This document shows, one piece after another, positions 1 through 7,644 of a stretch of DNA of 12,069 nucleotides. Source of the DNA: Planctomycetota bacterium (GTDB taxonomy: Bacteria; Planctomycetota; Phycisphaerae; WQYP01); NCBI GenBank assembly GCA_021798635.1, contig JAJZGH010000148.1:1-12069 (forward strand), given 5' to 3'. Position 1 is the stretch's first letter. Each line of letters begins with the position of its first letter. A model generated the notes under the pieces. It made no database searches, had not been told where the DNA came from, and worked only from the letters and a program-made list of their open reading frames with translations. The position numbers and the translations under genes were made by a program.

Positions 1-3000
1 GCCGTTGCGAACAGTAATGCTGCCGCACTTGCAAACCGGAGCGTCCCCCATCAGGGTTGCCATCTGCTGCGAAAGAGCGCTGGCGGAAGAAGGCTTTTCC
101 GTAGCAATGCGCGATGCCGCGGGACGGGTCGTACCCGATTCCCGATTGGCGACGGCTTGCAAGCCGGATGACGAGGCAAGATCCGCCGGGCCATCTTCCA
201 GACGATTATGGTGGCCATTGCCTTTTCCATTGCCGTTACCGTTACCAGCGGCTTTGGCCACCGTCGCGGCAGGCTCGACTACAGGCACTAGCGCGGATTC
301 GGCGTTAGCGGGCTGCCGCCGAGGCGAATTGGCATCACGATATCCTACGATAAACTGCATGCCCAGCCAGCGCACCAGATAATCAATGGGACTTTTGGCA
401 ATAGGAATATCCGCATTGGTGGTCATGCCCGCCGGCTCAAAACGCATGTGTTCAAACTTGCGGACAATGGCCTCCAGCGGCACACCGTATTGCAGATTAA
501 GCGAGACCAGCGTGGCGATGGTATCCATCAGGCCGCCCACCGTGCTGCCCTGTTTGGCCATGGTGATAAACACTTCACCCGGGCTGTTATCATCAAAGAG
601 GCCGCAGGTGAGATAGCCTTCATGGCCGGCAATATCAAATTTATGCGTGATGCTGTTGCGCGTGTCCGGAAGCCTCCGGCGCAAGGGACGATGCACCACT
701 TTTTCAACAATCCGTTCAACCACTTTGGAACCGCCGGCGGAACCCGTTTCCAGCGTTCCGGCGGGAACGGTTCCGTTCCCTAATAAAGCCGGACTGGGAT
801 CACCGCACGTCGTGCAGGCGACGGCCGCTTCAACTTTCAAAGCGTCGATATCCGCATCATCGGAGGCATCATCATCGGACATGGAATTCAGCGGCTGGCT
901 TAACTTGGAGCCATCACGGTACAGCGCTACAGCCTTCAAACTCAACTGCCAGCTTTCGCGATACGCTTCTTCGATATCACCAATGCCCACTTCATTGGGC
1001 AGATTGATGGTTTTGCTGATGGCTCCGCTGATAAACGGCTGTGCCGCGGCCATCATGCGGATATGTCCCATGTGATGGATAAAGCGTTTGCCTTTACGAC
1101 CACACCGATTGGCGCAATCAAAGACCGATAGATGTTCGGCTTTAAGATGCGGTGCGCCTTCGATGGTTTGGGAACCGCAGATAACATCGCTGGCTTCGCG
1201 AATCTGCCGTTTGGTAAAGCCCAGAGATCGCAGCAGATTGAAATTGGGCTGCTGCCATTGCTGGGTGGTAAAGCCAAGGCGGGTTAAGGCCGCCTCGCCA
1301 AGTGTCCAGGGAGAAAAGGCGAAGGCCAGCTCGAAAACAGAAGGCAGACATGCCTCTATTTTTGCCAGTTCTTCATCCGTGAAGCCCTTCGCCTTAAGGG
1401 AGTCGATATTGATGTGTGGCGAGCCTTGCAGGCTCAAAGTGCCCATCACATACGTTAACATGTCATGAATCTGATTCGGAGAATAACCCATGTTCCGTAA
1501 TGCCGGCTCAATGGACTGGTTCGCAATTTTGAAGTAGCCGCCGCCGGCAAGTTTCTTAAACTTGACCAGGGCGAAATCCGGTTCCACACCCGTGGTGTCG
1601 CAATCCATCAGCAGACCGATGGTCCCAGTGGGAGCAATGACCGTGGTTTGAGCGTTGCGGTAGCCATGCTTTTCGCCCAGCGTAACCGCGCGATCCCATG
1701 CCTCGCGGCAAGCCTGCAGCAGGGAAGGTTCAAGCGTGGGATGCGTGCCGAATTGTGCCGCGTCAATTTCCACGGGTTTTACTGATAGTGCATCATATTG
1801 ATCCGAAGCATAAGCGGCGGCGCGATGGTTACGCATCACCCGCAGCATCGAGGCTCGATTGGGCGCAAAGCCGGGGAAAGGTCCGTGTTCGCGGGCCATT
1901 TCCGCGGAAATAGCATAAGATTCAGCCGTCATTAACGCGGTGATCGCACCACAGATGGCTCGGGCCGCCGGGCTGTCATAGGCAATACCAGCCACCATCA
2001 GCATGGTTCCGATGTTGGCGTAACCAAGTCCCAGCGTGCGATATTCATAGCTCAAGCGGGCGATTTCCCGGCTGGGATACGCCGCCATCAGCACGGAAAT
2101 TTCCAGGACAATCGTCCAGAGCCGACAGGCATGTTGAAAGCCCGCAATATCAAATTTTCCCGACGCGGCATCAAAGAACTTCATGAGATTAATGGACGCC
2201 AGATTGCAGGCGGTATTATCCAGGAACATATATTCGCTGCATGGATTACTGGCATTGATGCGACCGCTTTGGGGACACGTGTGCCATTGATTGATGGTGT
2301 CATCATATTGCACACCGGGGTCCGCACAACGCCACGCTGCAAACGCCACTTCCTCCCAAAGTTTACGGGCTTTGAGCGTCTTATGGATTTTGCCATCGGT
2401 GCGGCGGATGAGCTGCCAGTCAGCGTCTTTTTCCACCGCTTCGATAAATTTGTTCGATACGCGCACGGAATTATTGGAATTCTGCCCCGAAACCGTGGCA
2501 TACGCTTCGCCGTTAAAATCAAAATCCAGTTTGAGCTTCAAATTCTTAGCTAATTCCTGCTGTTCCTTGGGCAGGTGCTTGAGGCCTTCCACCATCGCCG
2601 CAACCTTGATCTCCTCACGGACTTTCCAGTTCACAAATTCTTCAATATCCGGGTGATCCAGATCCAGGCACACCATTTTGGCGGCCCGCCGCGTCGTACC
2701 ACCGGATTTAATTGCCCCGGCCGCACGATCGCCAATACGCAGGAAGCTCATGAGGCCGGAAGATTTCCCGCCGCCGGAAAGGGATTCATTTTCCCCGCGA
2801 AGTTTGGAAAAATTACTGCCGGTACCGGAACCATATTTAAACAGCCGCGCCTCGCGCACCCACAGGTCCATAATCCCGCCGTCATTGACCAGATCATCGC
2901 TGACGCTCTGAATAAAACAGGCGTGCGGCTGCGGATGCGTGTACGCATCAGTGGATTGCTCGAGTTGATGCGTTTTAGGATTCACGTACCAATGTCCCTG

Positions 3001-3465
3001 CGACGGACCGGTAAGGCCATAGGCATAATGCAGGCCGGTGTTAAACCACTGCGGAGAATTGGGCGCGGCCTTCTGCGTTAAAAGCATGTGGGCCAGTTCA
3101 TCATAAAACGTTTGGGCGTCCTGCTTGGATTCAAAGTAGCCATATTCCTGTCCCCAATGGGTCCAGCAGCCCGCCAATCGATGCACAACCTGTTTCACGG
3201 ATGTTTCCGGGCCATGCTTCGGCTTGACGTCGGCATCCAGCACGGGTTTGCCATGGGCATCGGTTTGCGGGATGCCGGCCTTGCGGAAGTATTTACTGAC
3301 CATGATATCCGTGGCCAATTGCGACCAGTCCGCGGGAATTTCCGCATCTTTCATTTCAAAAACGACCGAGCCATCCACATTGGAAATTTTACTCGTGCGC
3401 TTGTTAAATTTGATCGTGGAGTAAACGTCCACGCCTGCTTTCGTAAACCGACGATTGATTTTCAT
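1..3465 (-). CDS. nrdJ: Class II (adenosylcobalamin-dependent) ribonucleotide reductase, C-terminus cut by window edge
   Basis: Reduces ribonucleotides to deoxyribonucleotides in the cytoplasm using a B12-generated thiyl radical. The frame is open for 1155 codons and leaves the window before its stop. The catalytic set is present: Cys183 in HACFIQ and Cys420 form the redox pair, and Asn407, Cys409 and Glu411 lie in NPCSEY. The 11-residue Cys409-Cys420 spacing is the family pattern. PTGTIG at 612-617 is the substrate-phosphate loop. After the barrel come a linker with an extra CxxC (Cys884, Cys887), a TSCPD domain from about residue 935 (THKF at 940), a Gly/Asn-rich linker near 1073-1085, and the start of the terminal Cys motif (CKCGSITV, 1145 onward); the remaining cysteines should lie off-window. 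The ATG has AGGAG nine bases upstream. It follows dcd on the same strand after 157 bp and is probably co-transcribed. Family assignment is very sure. Confidence 0.96.
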   Translation of the reverse strand, partial: MKINRRFTKAGVDVYSTIKFNKRTSKISNVDGSVVFEMKDAEIPADWSQLATDIMVSKYFRKAGIPQTDAHGKPVLDADVKPKHGPETSVKQVVHRLAGCWTHWGQEYGYFESKQDAQTFYDELAHMLLTQKAAPNSPQWFNTGLHYAYGLTGPSQGHWYVNPKTHQLEQSTDAYTHPQPHACFIQSVSDDLVNDGGIMDLWVREARLFKYGSGTGSNFSKLRGENESLSGGGKSSGLMSFLRIGDRAAGAIKSGGTTRRAAKMVCLDLDHPDIEEFVNWKVREEIKVAAMVEGLKHLPKEQQELAKNLKLKLDFDFNGEAYATVSGQNSNNSVRVSNKFIEAVEKDADWQLIRRTDGKIHKTLKARKLWEEVAFAAWRCADPGVQYDDTINQWHTCPQSGRINASNPCSEYMFLDNTACNLASINLMKFFDAASGKFDIAGFQHACRLWTIVLEISVLMAAYPSREIARLSYEYRTLGLGYANIGTMLMVAGIAYDSPAARAICGAITALMTAESYAISAEMAREHGPFPGFAPNRASMLRVMRNHRAAAYASDQYDALSVKPVEIDAAQFGTHPTLEPSLLQACREAWDRAVTLGEKHGYRNAQTTVIAPTGTIGLLMDCDTTGVEPDFALVKFKKLAGGGYFKIANQSIEPALRNMGYSPNQIHDMLTYVMGTLSLQGSPHINIDSLKAKGFTDEELAKIEACLPSVFELAFAFSPWTLGEAALTRLGFTTQQWQQPNFNLLRSLGFTKRQIREASDVICGSQTIEGAPHLKAEHLSVFDCANRCGRKGKRFIHHMGHIRMMAAAQPFISGAISKTINLPNEVGIGDIEEAYRESWQLSLKAVALYRDGSKLSQPLNSMSDDDASDDADIDALKVEAAVACTTCGDPSPALLGNGTVPAGTLETGSAGGSKVVERIVEKVVHRPLRRRLPDTRNSITHKFDIAGHEGYLTCGLFDDNSPGEVFITMAKQGSTVGGLMDTIATLVSLNLQYGVPLEAIVRKFEHMRFEPAGMTTNADIPIAKSPIDYLVRWLGMQFIVGYRDANSPRRQPANAESALVPVVEPAATVAKAAGNGNGNGKGNGHHNRLEDGPADLASSSGLQAVANRESGTTRPAASRIATEKPSSASALSQQMATLMGDAPVCKCGSITVRNG

Positions 3466-3499
3466 AGCCTTAAACTCCTGCTTCCGTGCGATTAAATTT

Positions 3500-3566
3500 G
3501 CCGGCGACGTCCCATCCTGCGGCGTCGCCGGCCACTCCATGAAAGCCCCGGCTTTCCGTGGCCGGC
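3500..3566 (-). promoter_or_regulatory. Two overlapping, mutually exclusive stem-loops in the dcd-nrdJ gap
   Basis: Stem A pairs 3500-3509 with 3523-3532 (10 bp perfect, GCCGGCGACG arm, 13-nt loop). Stem B pairs 3527-3535 with 3558-3566 (9 bp perfect, GCCGGCCAC arm) and encloses a second perfect hairpin (GAAAGC/GCTTTC, 3541-3546 with 3551-3556). Bases 3527-3532 belong to both stems, so only one can form at a time. In the direction of transcription stem B is made first and stem A second, ending 34 nt before the nrdJ start. No U-tract follows stem A, so it is not a standard terminator. It could be an attenuator, an RNA processing or stability element, or a DNA operator. The pairing is read directly; the function is inferred. 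Confidence 0.45.
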
Positions 3567-3622
3567 GGCATGGTTTATCCAATGAACCGAATGACTGCCC
3601 ATCCGATCCATTCCCAGTTCAG

Positions 3623-4177
3623 TTAATCAACTTTAGGCAATGTCAGCCCGGGTTGATCCTGATATTTCCCCAGTTTGTCCGCGTAACTGATCGTGCACAC
3701 TTTTTCTCCGCGCAGAAAAATAATTTGCGCGATACCCTCATTGGCATAAATTTTGGCCGGTAGCGGCGTGGTATTGGAAATTTCAATCGTAACGCGGCCT
3801 TTCCATTCCGGCTCCAGGGGCGTAACGTTGACAATAATACCACAGCGGGCATACGTGCTTTTGCCTACACAGATCGCCAGAATATCCCGTGGAATTTCAA
3901 AATACTCCACGGTCTCGCATAATGCGAAACTGTTGGGCGGAATCAGCACGTAGCCATCTTTGCTGCCATCGACATCCACAAAACTGCGGGGCGAAAAATG
4001 CTTGGGGTCTACAACTTCGGAATTTACATTGGTGAAAATTTTGAATTTAGGTCCCACCCGCACATCGTAGCCATAACTGGAAACACCGTAGCTTACTGCT
4101 CCGGGCCGTTTGATTGCCTTTTCAAAGGGCTGAATCGTAACCGATGCTTCGATTTGAGAATCTGCAAGAATCGCCAT
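3623..4177 (-). CDS. dcd: dCTP deaminase
   Basis: Deaminates dCTP to dUTP, feeding dUMP and dTMP synthesis in the cytoplasm; acts as a trimer in characterised members. The protein has 184 residues, close to the family norm. GKSTYARCG (105-113) is the nucleotide-binding signature, followed by [10 protein letters not shown] (116-125) and the catalytic glutamate Glu132 in VTIEISN. I chose the ATG at 4177 because AGGCAGG lies four bases upstream and MAILADSQI is the usual N-terminus; an in-frame TTG five codons upstream would place that Shine-Dalgarno sequence inside the gene. It is the first gene of the operon with nrdJ, so dUTP/dTTP supply and ribonucleotide reduction would be controlled together. 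A bifunctional deaminase/dUTPase cannot be ruled out by eye, but the sequence looks like the ordinary monofunctional type. Confidence 0.95.
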   Translation of the reverse strand: MAILADSQIEASVTIQPFEKAIKRPGAVSYGVSSYGYDVRVGPKFKIFTNVNSEVVDPKHFSPRSFVDVDGSKDGYVLIPPNSFALCETVEYFEIPRDILAICVGKSTYARCGIIVNVTPLEPEWKGRVTIEISNTTPLPAKIYANEGIAQIIFLRGEKVCTISYADKLGKYQDQPGLTLPKVD

Positions 4178-4199
4178 GTTGCCTGCCTGCAATAAACCG

Positions 4200-4219
4200 C
4201 AAAAACGGTTAGGTTTTTG
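4200..4219 (-). promoter_or_regulatory. Small stem-loop in the dcd leader
   Basis: A perfect 7-bp inverted repeat (CAAAAAC/GTTTTTG) with a 6-nt loop lies 22 bases upstream of the dcd start, just before its Shine-Dalgarno sequence (4182-4188). The predicted leader is about 177 nt (roughly 4178-4354) and holds no open frame I would support. The hairpin is A/T-rich and weak, so its role is uncertain. Confidence 0.25.
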
Positions 4220-4360
4220 TTAGTGTACCACAACCCCGGCTGAAACTCAAGAGAAAGGAACCTGCCCCTGAATCATTTCAACCGAAATCGTCGGCCTTGC
4301 TGCATTCCTAATAACCCCGCATTCGCGATTATTAAGAAACAAATAAGGCTCACATGGGTT

Positions 4361-4388
4361 ACTTTAGCACCATATCTTGTGGTGTCAA
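4361..4388 (-). promoter_or_regulatory. Sigma70-type promoter of dcd-nrdJ
   Basis: On the minus strand the consensus -35 TTGACA (4388-4383) is followed by a 16-bp spacer and the -10 TAAAGT (4366-4361). The -10 is extended by TG one base upstream (TGCTAAAGT). Transcription would start near 4354, giving a dcd leader of about 177 nt. The spacer coincides base for base with NrdR-like box 1. The elements are seen directly; promoter activity is inferred. Confidence 0.65.
4367..4382. promoter_or_regulatory. NrdR box 1 (candidate), inside the dcd-nrdJ promoter spacer
   Basis: The 16-mer gcaCcAtATcTtGtgg matches the recalled NrdR consensus acaCwAtATaTwGtgt at 12 of 16 positions. It fills exactly the interval between the -35 and -10 hexamers. 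NrdR is the ATP/dATP-sensing repressor of ribonucleotide reductase genes. Bound here it would occlude RNA polymerase. Confidence 0.62.
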
Positions 4389-4397
4389 TCATTTTTA

Positions 4398-4413
4398 TCA
4401 CTAAATATTGAAA
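4398..4413. promoter_or_regulatory. NrdR box 2 (candidate), upstream of the -35
   Basis: The 16-mer tcaCtAaATaTtGaaa matches the recalled NrdR consensus at 11 of 16 positions, with 9 of 10 in the CwAtATaTwG core. It starts exactly 31 bp from box 1, about three helical turns, the spacing known for paired NrdR boxes. The pairing supports both boxes more than either match alone. Confidence 0.6.
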
Positions 4414-4419
4414 GACAGG

Positions 4420-4428
4420 TTTTCCACA
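4420..4428 (+). promoter_or_regulatory. DnaA-box-like 9-mer
   Basis: TTTTCCACA fits the relaxed DnaA box TTWTNCACA. It lies 31 bp upstream of the dcd-nrdJ -35 and next to NrdR-like box 2. DnaA boxes regulate the E. coli nrdAB promoter, which gives a precedent; the assignment here is by motif only. Confidence 0.42.
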
Positions 4429-4441
4429 TCACTAACTCATT

Positions 4442-4450
4442 ATATCCACA
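4442..4450 (+). promoter_or_regulatory. DnaA-box-like 9-mer (one mismatch)
   Basis: ATATCCACA differs from TTATCCACA at one base. It has the same orientation as the 4420 box and starts 22 bp from it, about two helical turns. Weak on its own, better as part of the cluster. Confidence 0.33.
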
Positions 4451-4506
4451 AGACTTGTGTTACCCAGATTTTTTTTCTACCAGATGTTGTGGGGGCTCAA
4501 AGCCCT

Positions 4507-4515
4507 TGTGGATAA
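4507..4515 (-). promoter_or_regulatory. DnaA box, perfect consensus
   Basis: TGTGGATAA is the exact reverse complement of TTATCCACA. It lies between the divergent dcd and mutY genes, downstream of a small GGGCT/AGCCC hairpin (4493-4505). It could serve the dcd-nrdJ promoter, mutY, or a wider DnaA-binding cluster. Confidence 0.48.
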
Positions 4516-4598
4516 CTCCACTCTCGTCGGAAAAACAAAAATTACACTCTCCTTGCGACGCCTTTGCTGATTATCGCCCCCCGGATAAAATCCTTGAC

Positions 4599-5723
4599 AT
4601 GAAATCCCCCCGTTTTAACCGCATTCCATCCGCCGGGGCCAAGCACATCCATCAACGCCTTGGCACGTGGTTTAACCACCACCAACGCCCCATGCCTTGG
4701 CGAAAAACCACCGATCCCTACGCCATTTGGCTTTCCGAAGTGATGCTCCAGCAGACGCAGGTTGCCACCGTAATACCTTATTACTCCCGCTTTTTACAAC
4801 AATTCCCCAATATTCACGCCTTGGCCGCCGCGCCGCTGGACAAGGTGTTAAAACTCTGGGCCGGCCTGGGCTATTACCGCAGAGCCAAGAGCCTGCATCA
4901 GGCCGCACAGATAATCGCATCAACATATCACGGTATTTTTCCATGCAGATATGATGACATCTTGAAACTTCCCGGCATCGGCCGCTACACCGCCGGTGCC
5001 ATCGCCAGTATCGCCTTTCATGAAAAAGCACCCGTATTAGATGGCAATGTGATGCGCGTGCTGACCAGGCTCCTGATGATTCGTGACAATATCGCCAAGC
5101 CGCAAACTCAAAGGCGGCTCTGGCAAATTGCCCAGGCGTTAGTGCCACAGACCAACCCCGGAGATTTTAATCAGGCCATGATGGAACTTGGAGCCACCGT
5201 TTGCACTCCTACCCATCCCCGGTGCGAAAGTTGCCCGCTGAAAAGTTTTTGCAAGGCCCGGCAACGCAACATGCAGAACCAATTACCGGTAACACAACGC
5301 AAAGCCCCCACGCCACACATCAAAATGGCTGCAGTCGTTATTGATTCGCCGCAAGGTCATCTGCTGGCCCAACGCAAGGCCGGCGGCCTTTGGGAGCATC
5401 TCTGGGAATTTCCCGCGTTTGAACTTCCCCGGCACAACGCCGCCACAGCCAGTCAGCGCCTCCTTAAGCTCACCGGCCTGAACATCAAGCTAAAACGCCT
5501 GACGACCTCTGTCACGCATCAACTCACGCATCGGCATTTGGAATTCACCATTTTTGTCGGCACCAGCAAATCCAAACGCAAACCGCTGCTCACAGCCGAA
5601 CTTGCTTCGCACTACGAATCCATCCGCTGGATCAGCGATATGTCCGATGTCCCAAAATCCCGCCTGACAGAAAAAATATCCGCCCGTTCGATCAACCGTC
5701 AGCAAATCCGCACCGCCAAATAA
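4599..5723 (+). CDS. mutY: A/G-specific adenine DNA glycosylase MutY
   Basis: Removes adenine mispaired with 8-oxoguanine in base-excision repair. The 374-residue length fits the family. Visible parts: catalytic Glu47 in LSEVMLQQTQV, the helix-hairpin-helix LPGIG (124-128) followed by catalytic Asp148 in VLDGNV, and the [4Fe-4S] loop Cys202-x6-Cys209-x2-Cys212-x5-Cys218. The C-terminal NUDIX-like 8-oxoguanine-recognition domain (LWEHLWEFP, then THQLTH in the FSH-loop position) is present. The frame is open 74 codons further upstream, but that stretch (MWCQSF...) is unlike MutY and overlaps the regulatory region, so I start at MKSPRF. No clear Shine-Dalgarno sequence precedes it. It is divergent from dcd-nrdJ and shares the intergenic region with it. 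Confidence 0.95.
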   Translation: MKSPRFNRIPSAGAKHIHQRLGTWFNHHQRPMPWRKTTDPYAIWLSEVMLQQTQVATVIPYYSRFLQQFPNIHALAAAPLDKVLKLWAGLGYYRRAKSLHQAAQIIASTYHGIFPCRYDDILKLPGIGRYTAGAIASIAFHEKAPVLDGNVMRVLTRLLMIRDNIAKPQTQRRLWQIAQALVPQTNPGDFNQAMMELGATVCTPTHPRCESCPLKSFCKARQRNMQNQLPVTQRKAPTPHIKMAAVVIDSPQGHLLAQRKAGGLWEHLWEFPAFELPRHNAATASQRLLKLTGLNIKLKRLTTSVTHQLTHRHLEFTIFVGTSKSKRKPLLTAELASHYESIRWISDMSDVPKSRLTEKISARSINRQQIRTAK

Positions 5724-6246
5724 TCCGCTTTGCGATCAGCGGCGTCTGCACAGCAGCCCCCGAGGAGCGCCGGCAGCCCGCGCCGCTGGACCTATATCAT
5801 GCCTTGAGCGTTTTCCGCGCCGCTCGCTGCAACGATGTTGTTATCAGCGTGCAGGCGGGAAAAGTAGAGCTACGAATGATTCGCCCATGACAAACAACGA
5901 CTTTCCGGAAAGCTACCGGAACGAAGCGGCAAAAAAATACACTGCAAAAAATACATTTGCTTTTTGTTTTGGGACCTGATATGTTCATCAGTGCAATTTC
6001 TTCGGCGAACGGTTGACCTCTTATATCCGCGCCGGAAAGGGTAAACAATACGGTGTGATGGACTTAACGCTATGGCCATCCCGGAAATTTTCCGACCTGT
6101 TTCCACCAGCCAATGGGCTTGGACTAGCAGGGGTGTAGCATCAATACTCCGGCGTTTCCGCGTGTTAAAGCTCGCCCCCCCCGCACAACACACACAAATG
6201 TTTCCACCAGCGTCGATGGTCCGCCATGATTTTTGGGGGTCTGTTT
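5724..6246. other. Gene-free interval between mutY and the M14-like gene
   Basis: No frame here looks like a protein. It contains a perfect 8-bp inverted repeat just after mutY (5737-5744 with 5781-5788) without a T-tract, a direct repeat of about 12 bases (GCAAAAAAATACA at 5929, GCAAAAAATACA at 5944), and a weak hairpin GCAAA/TTTGC (5944-5960) followed by TTTTTGTTTT. The last could act as a weak terminator on the plus strand. I saw no convincing promoter for the next gene. Confidence 0.5.
5944..5970 (+). terminator. Weak hairpin plus T-tract downstream of mutY
   Basis: A 5-bp stem (GCAAA/TTTGC, 7-nt loop) is followed directly by a nine-T, one-G tract. The stem is A/T-rich and short, and it lies 220 bases past the mutY stop, so this is a tentative call. 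Confidence 0.25.
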
Positions 6247-7644
6247 ATGAAAACAGCTCCGATAGCGCCACTGCCTCCCCGCTTCGTCGGCCGGGTACTG
6301 ACGAATCTGCGCGTTTTCTTTGAGCGATATTCCGTGATGGGCAGTGCTGCCGCCGGACAGGTCATTCTTTTGGTGATCGCCTATGCGGCGGGATTCAGTG
6401 CTTTTGCCGTGATGTGGGCGGATCGTGCGGTCTACGCGGCCGGCACCGGCCCCGCGATCATGTCACCCGCCGAAGTTGCCGCGATCAAGTTGCCACGAGG
6501 CTTTCATCTGGCCCAATTACCGTGGCGGTATGGCCATGATTTATACAAGCCGGCATCGGAGAATGTGCCTTTGGCTCAACCTTGGTATGAGCCGATCCTG
6601 GAAGAACAGCGGCATCAGGCGCAGCTGGCGCAGGCCGGTGCCGTCTCATCTCCGGGAAATATTCAGATTCTCACCAACTTCAGCGATACGGTGCCGATTA
6701 AAGTCCGGCAAATTTCCGCCACGCATTACGCCATTACGTTCACCGGGCCGTTAATCCGGCCGCGCGGTACGGGTAAATTACAGAATTGGTTTGTATTCAG
6801 AGTGCGGAATGTAAAGAATAAAACCATCCGCTTTGATCTGACCAATGGAAATATCAAATGGTGGCAAACGCTTAATCCGGTTTACAGTTATTGTCACAGC
6901 CTGAGCCGCTTGCGGAATTTGAGGTCAACCCCTGTTCACCATCCGACAACCACACAGGCCTTTGACGGAGCCCTGTTGCCCGACACATCCGGCCAACGCT
7001 GGCATTACATCGCCAACACCTGGCGGGATGACCAAGACCTGTTTCTGGTGCAGACATTTACGCATAACCGTGCTTATGTCGCCATGCGGTATCCTTACAC
7101 CGTAGCCTACAATCAGCGATTCCTGCAGAGCCTGCACGGCAATCCGAATTGCCGGGTGGTTACCATCGGCAAGTCGCAGCATGGCCGGCCCTTGCAGGTG
7201 GTGGAAATTCCGCGGCCCAAGGCCGGTGCGGGAAAAAATAAACCGGGGATACTTATTTACGCCCGCGAGTATGGAGACGAAATCGACGGTTCCTGGCCGG
7301 TGCAGGGGGCGATTCAGTTCCTGTTATCCGATGCTCCCGAGGCCCGGCGGTTACGGATGCATTATGAATTCCTCGTGATTCCGATTCTCGATCCCGACGG
7401 CGCGGCGGAATGCGAGGAAAACAATGCGGCCCAGGCATTCTACGGTGGGAACTCCGGTCCTGTGACTGTGGAATCATCTCAGTATGCCAATTACTTTCAG
7501 CGCTGGATAGATGCCGGGAATCGCATTGACATCGCCCTGAACGAACACTGTCTTGAGGCCGGTTACGGCCGAGATGTCAGTTGTGCCGCAGTCACCGGAG
7601 GGAAACTGTATGAACCTACCGGAACACCCGAATCAACCGCCTGA
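6247..7644 (+). CDS. Membrane-anchored M14 carboxypeptidase-like protein (CCP/AGBL type), probably inactive and C-terminally truncated
   Basis: 465 residues. A hydrophobic segment near 35-60 follows a basic N-terminus, so the rest should face the periplasm. Residues about 130-300 match the beta-sandwich N-domain of cytosolic carboxypeptidases (WFVFRVRNV, YSYCHS, MRYPYTVAY). The M14 domain begins at IGKSQHGRPL. The family motif A-R-x-H-x-G-E-x-x-x-S-W appears as AREYGDEIDGSW: the first zinc ligand His is Tyr342 (codon TAT, one transition from CAT), while Glu345 remains. His434 in LNEHCLE fits the third ligand. NPDG is DPDG and the usual following arginines are missing. The frame stops about 30 residues after His434, before the catalytic Glu region normally found in M14. 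Start 6247 is chosen over the ATG at 6226 because GGGGG lies at normal spacing. Peptidase activity is doubtful. Confidence 0.78.
   Translation: MKTAPIAPLPPRFVGRVLTNLRVFFERYSVMGSAAAGQVILLVIAYAAGFSAFAVMWADRAVYAAGTGPAIMSPAEVAAIKLPRGFHLAQLPWRYGHDLYKPASENVPLAQPWYEPILEEQRHQAQLAQAGAVSSPGNIQILTNFSDTVPIKVRQISATHYAITFTGPLIRPRGTGKLQNWFVFRVRNVKNKTIRFDLTNGNIKWWQTLNPVYSYCHSLSRLRNLRSTPVHHPTTTQAFDGALLPDTSGQRWHYIANTWRDDQDLFLVQTFTHNRAYVAMRYPYTVAYNQRFLQSLHGNPNCRVVTIGKSQHGRPLQVVEIPRPKAGAGKNKPGILIYAREYGDEIDGSWPVQGAIQFLLSDAPEARRLRMHYEFLVIPILDPDGAAECEENNAAQAFYGGNSGPVTVESSQYANYFQRWIDAGNRIDIALNEHCLEAGYGRDVSCAAVTGGKLYEPTGTPESTA

Noticed and set aside
3466..3622. Cobalamin riboswitch upstream of the B12-dependent nrdJ
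   Set aside because: The gap is only 157 bp and has no B12-box-like GCCACTG on the transcribed strand; GCCACT occurs only on the opposite strand.
386..3763. Numerous 60-170 codon open frames on the plus strand, such as 2131-2553 and 2575-3081
   Set aside because: All lie antisense to the intact, motif-complete nrdJ and dcd frames, and their translations are low-complexity or Arg/Pro-rich.
4477..4492. Third NrdR-like box (ctaCcAgATgTtGtgg)
   Set aside because: It shares 12 of 16 bases with box 1 but lacks the AtAT core, and its 110-bp distance does not fit paired spacing.
4377..4598. 74-codon N-terminal extension of MutY
   Set aside because: The sequence is unlike MutY, has no ribosome binding site, and covers the promoter, NrdR and DnaA sites; MutY homology begins after 4599.
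4360..4600. Chromosomal replication origin
   Set aside because: DnaA-like boxes and A/T-rich DNA are present, but there are only three boxes and no dnaA, dnaN, gidA or rpmH nearby; a regulatory role is simpler.
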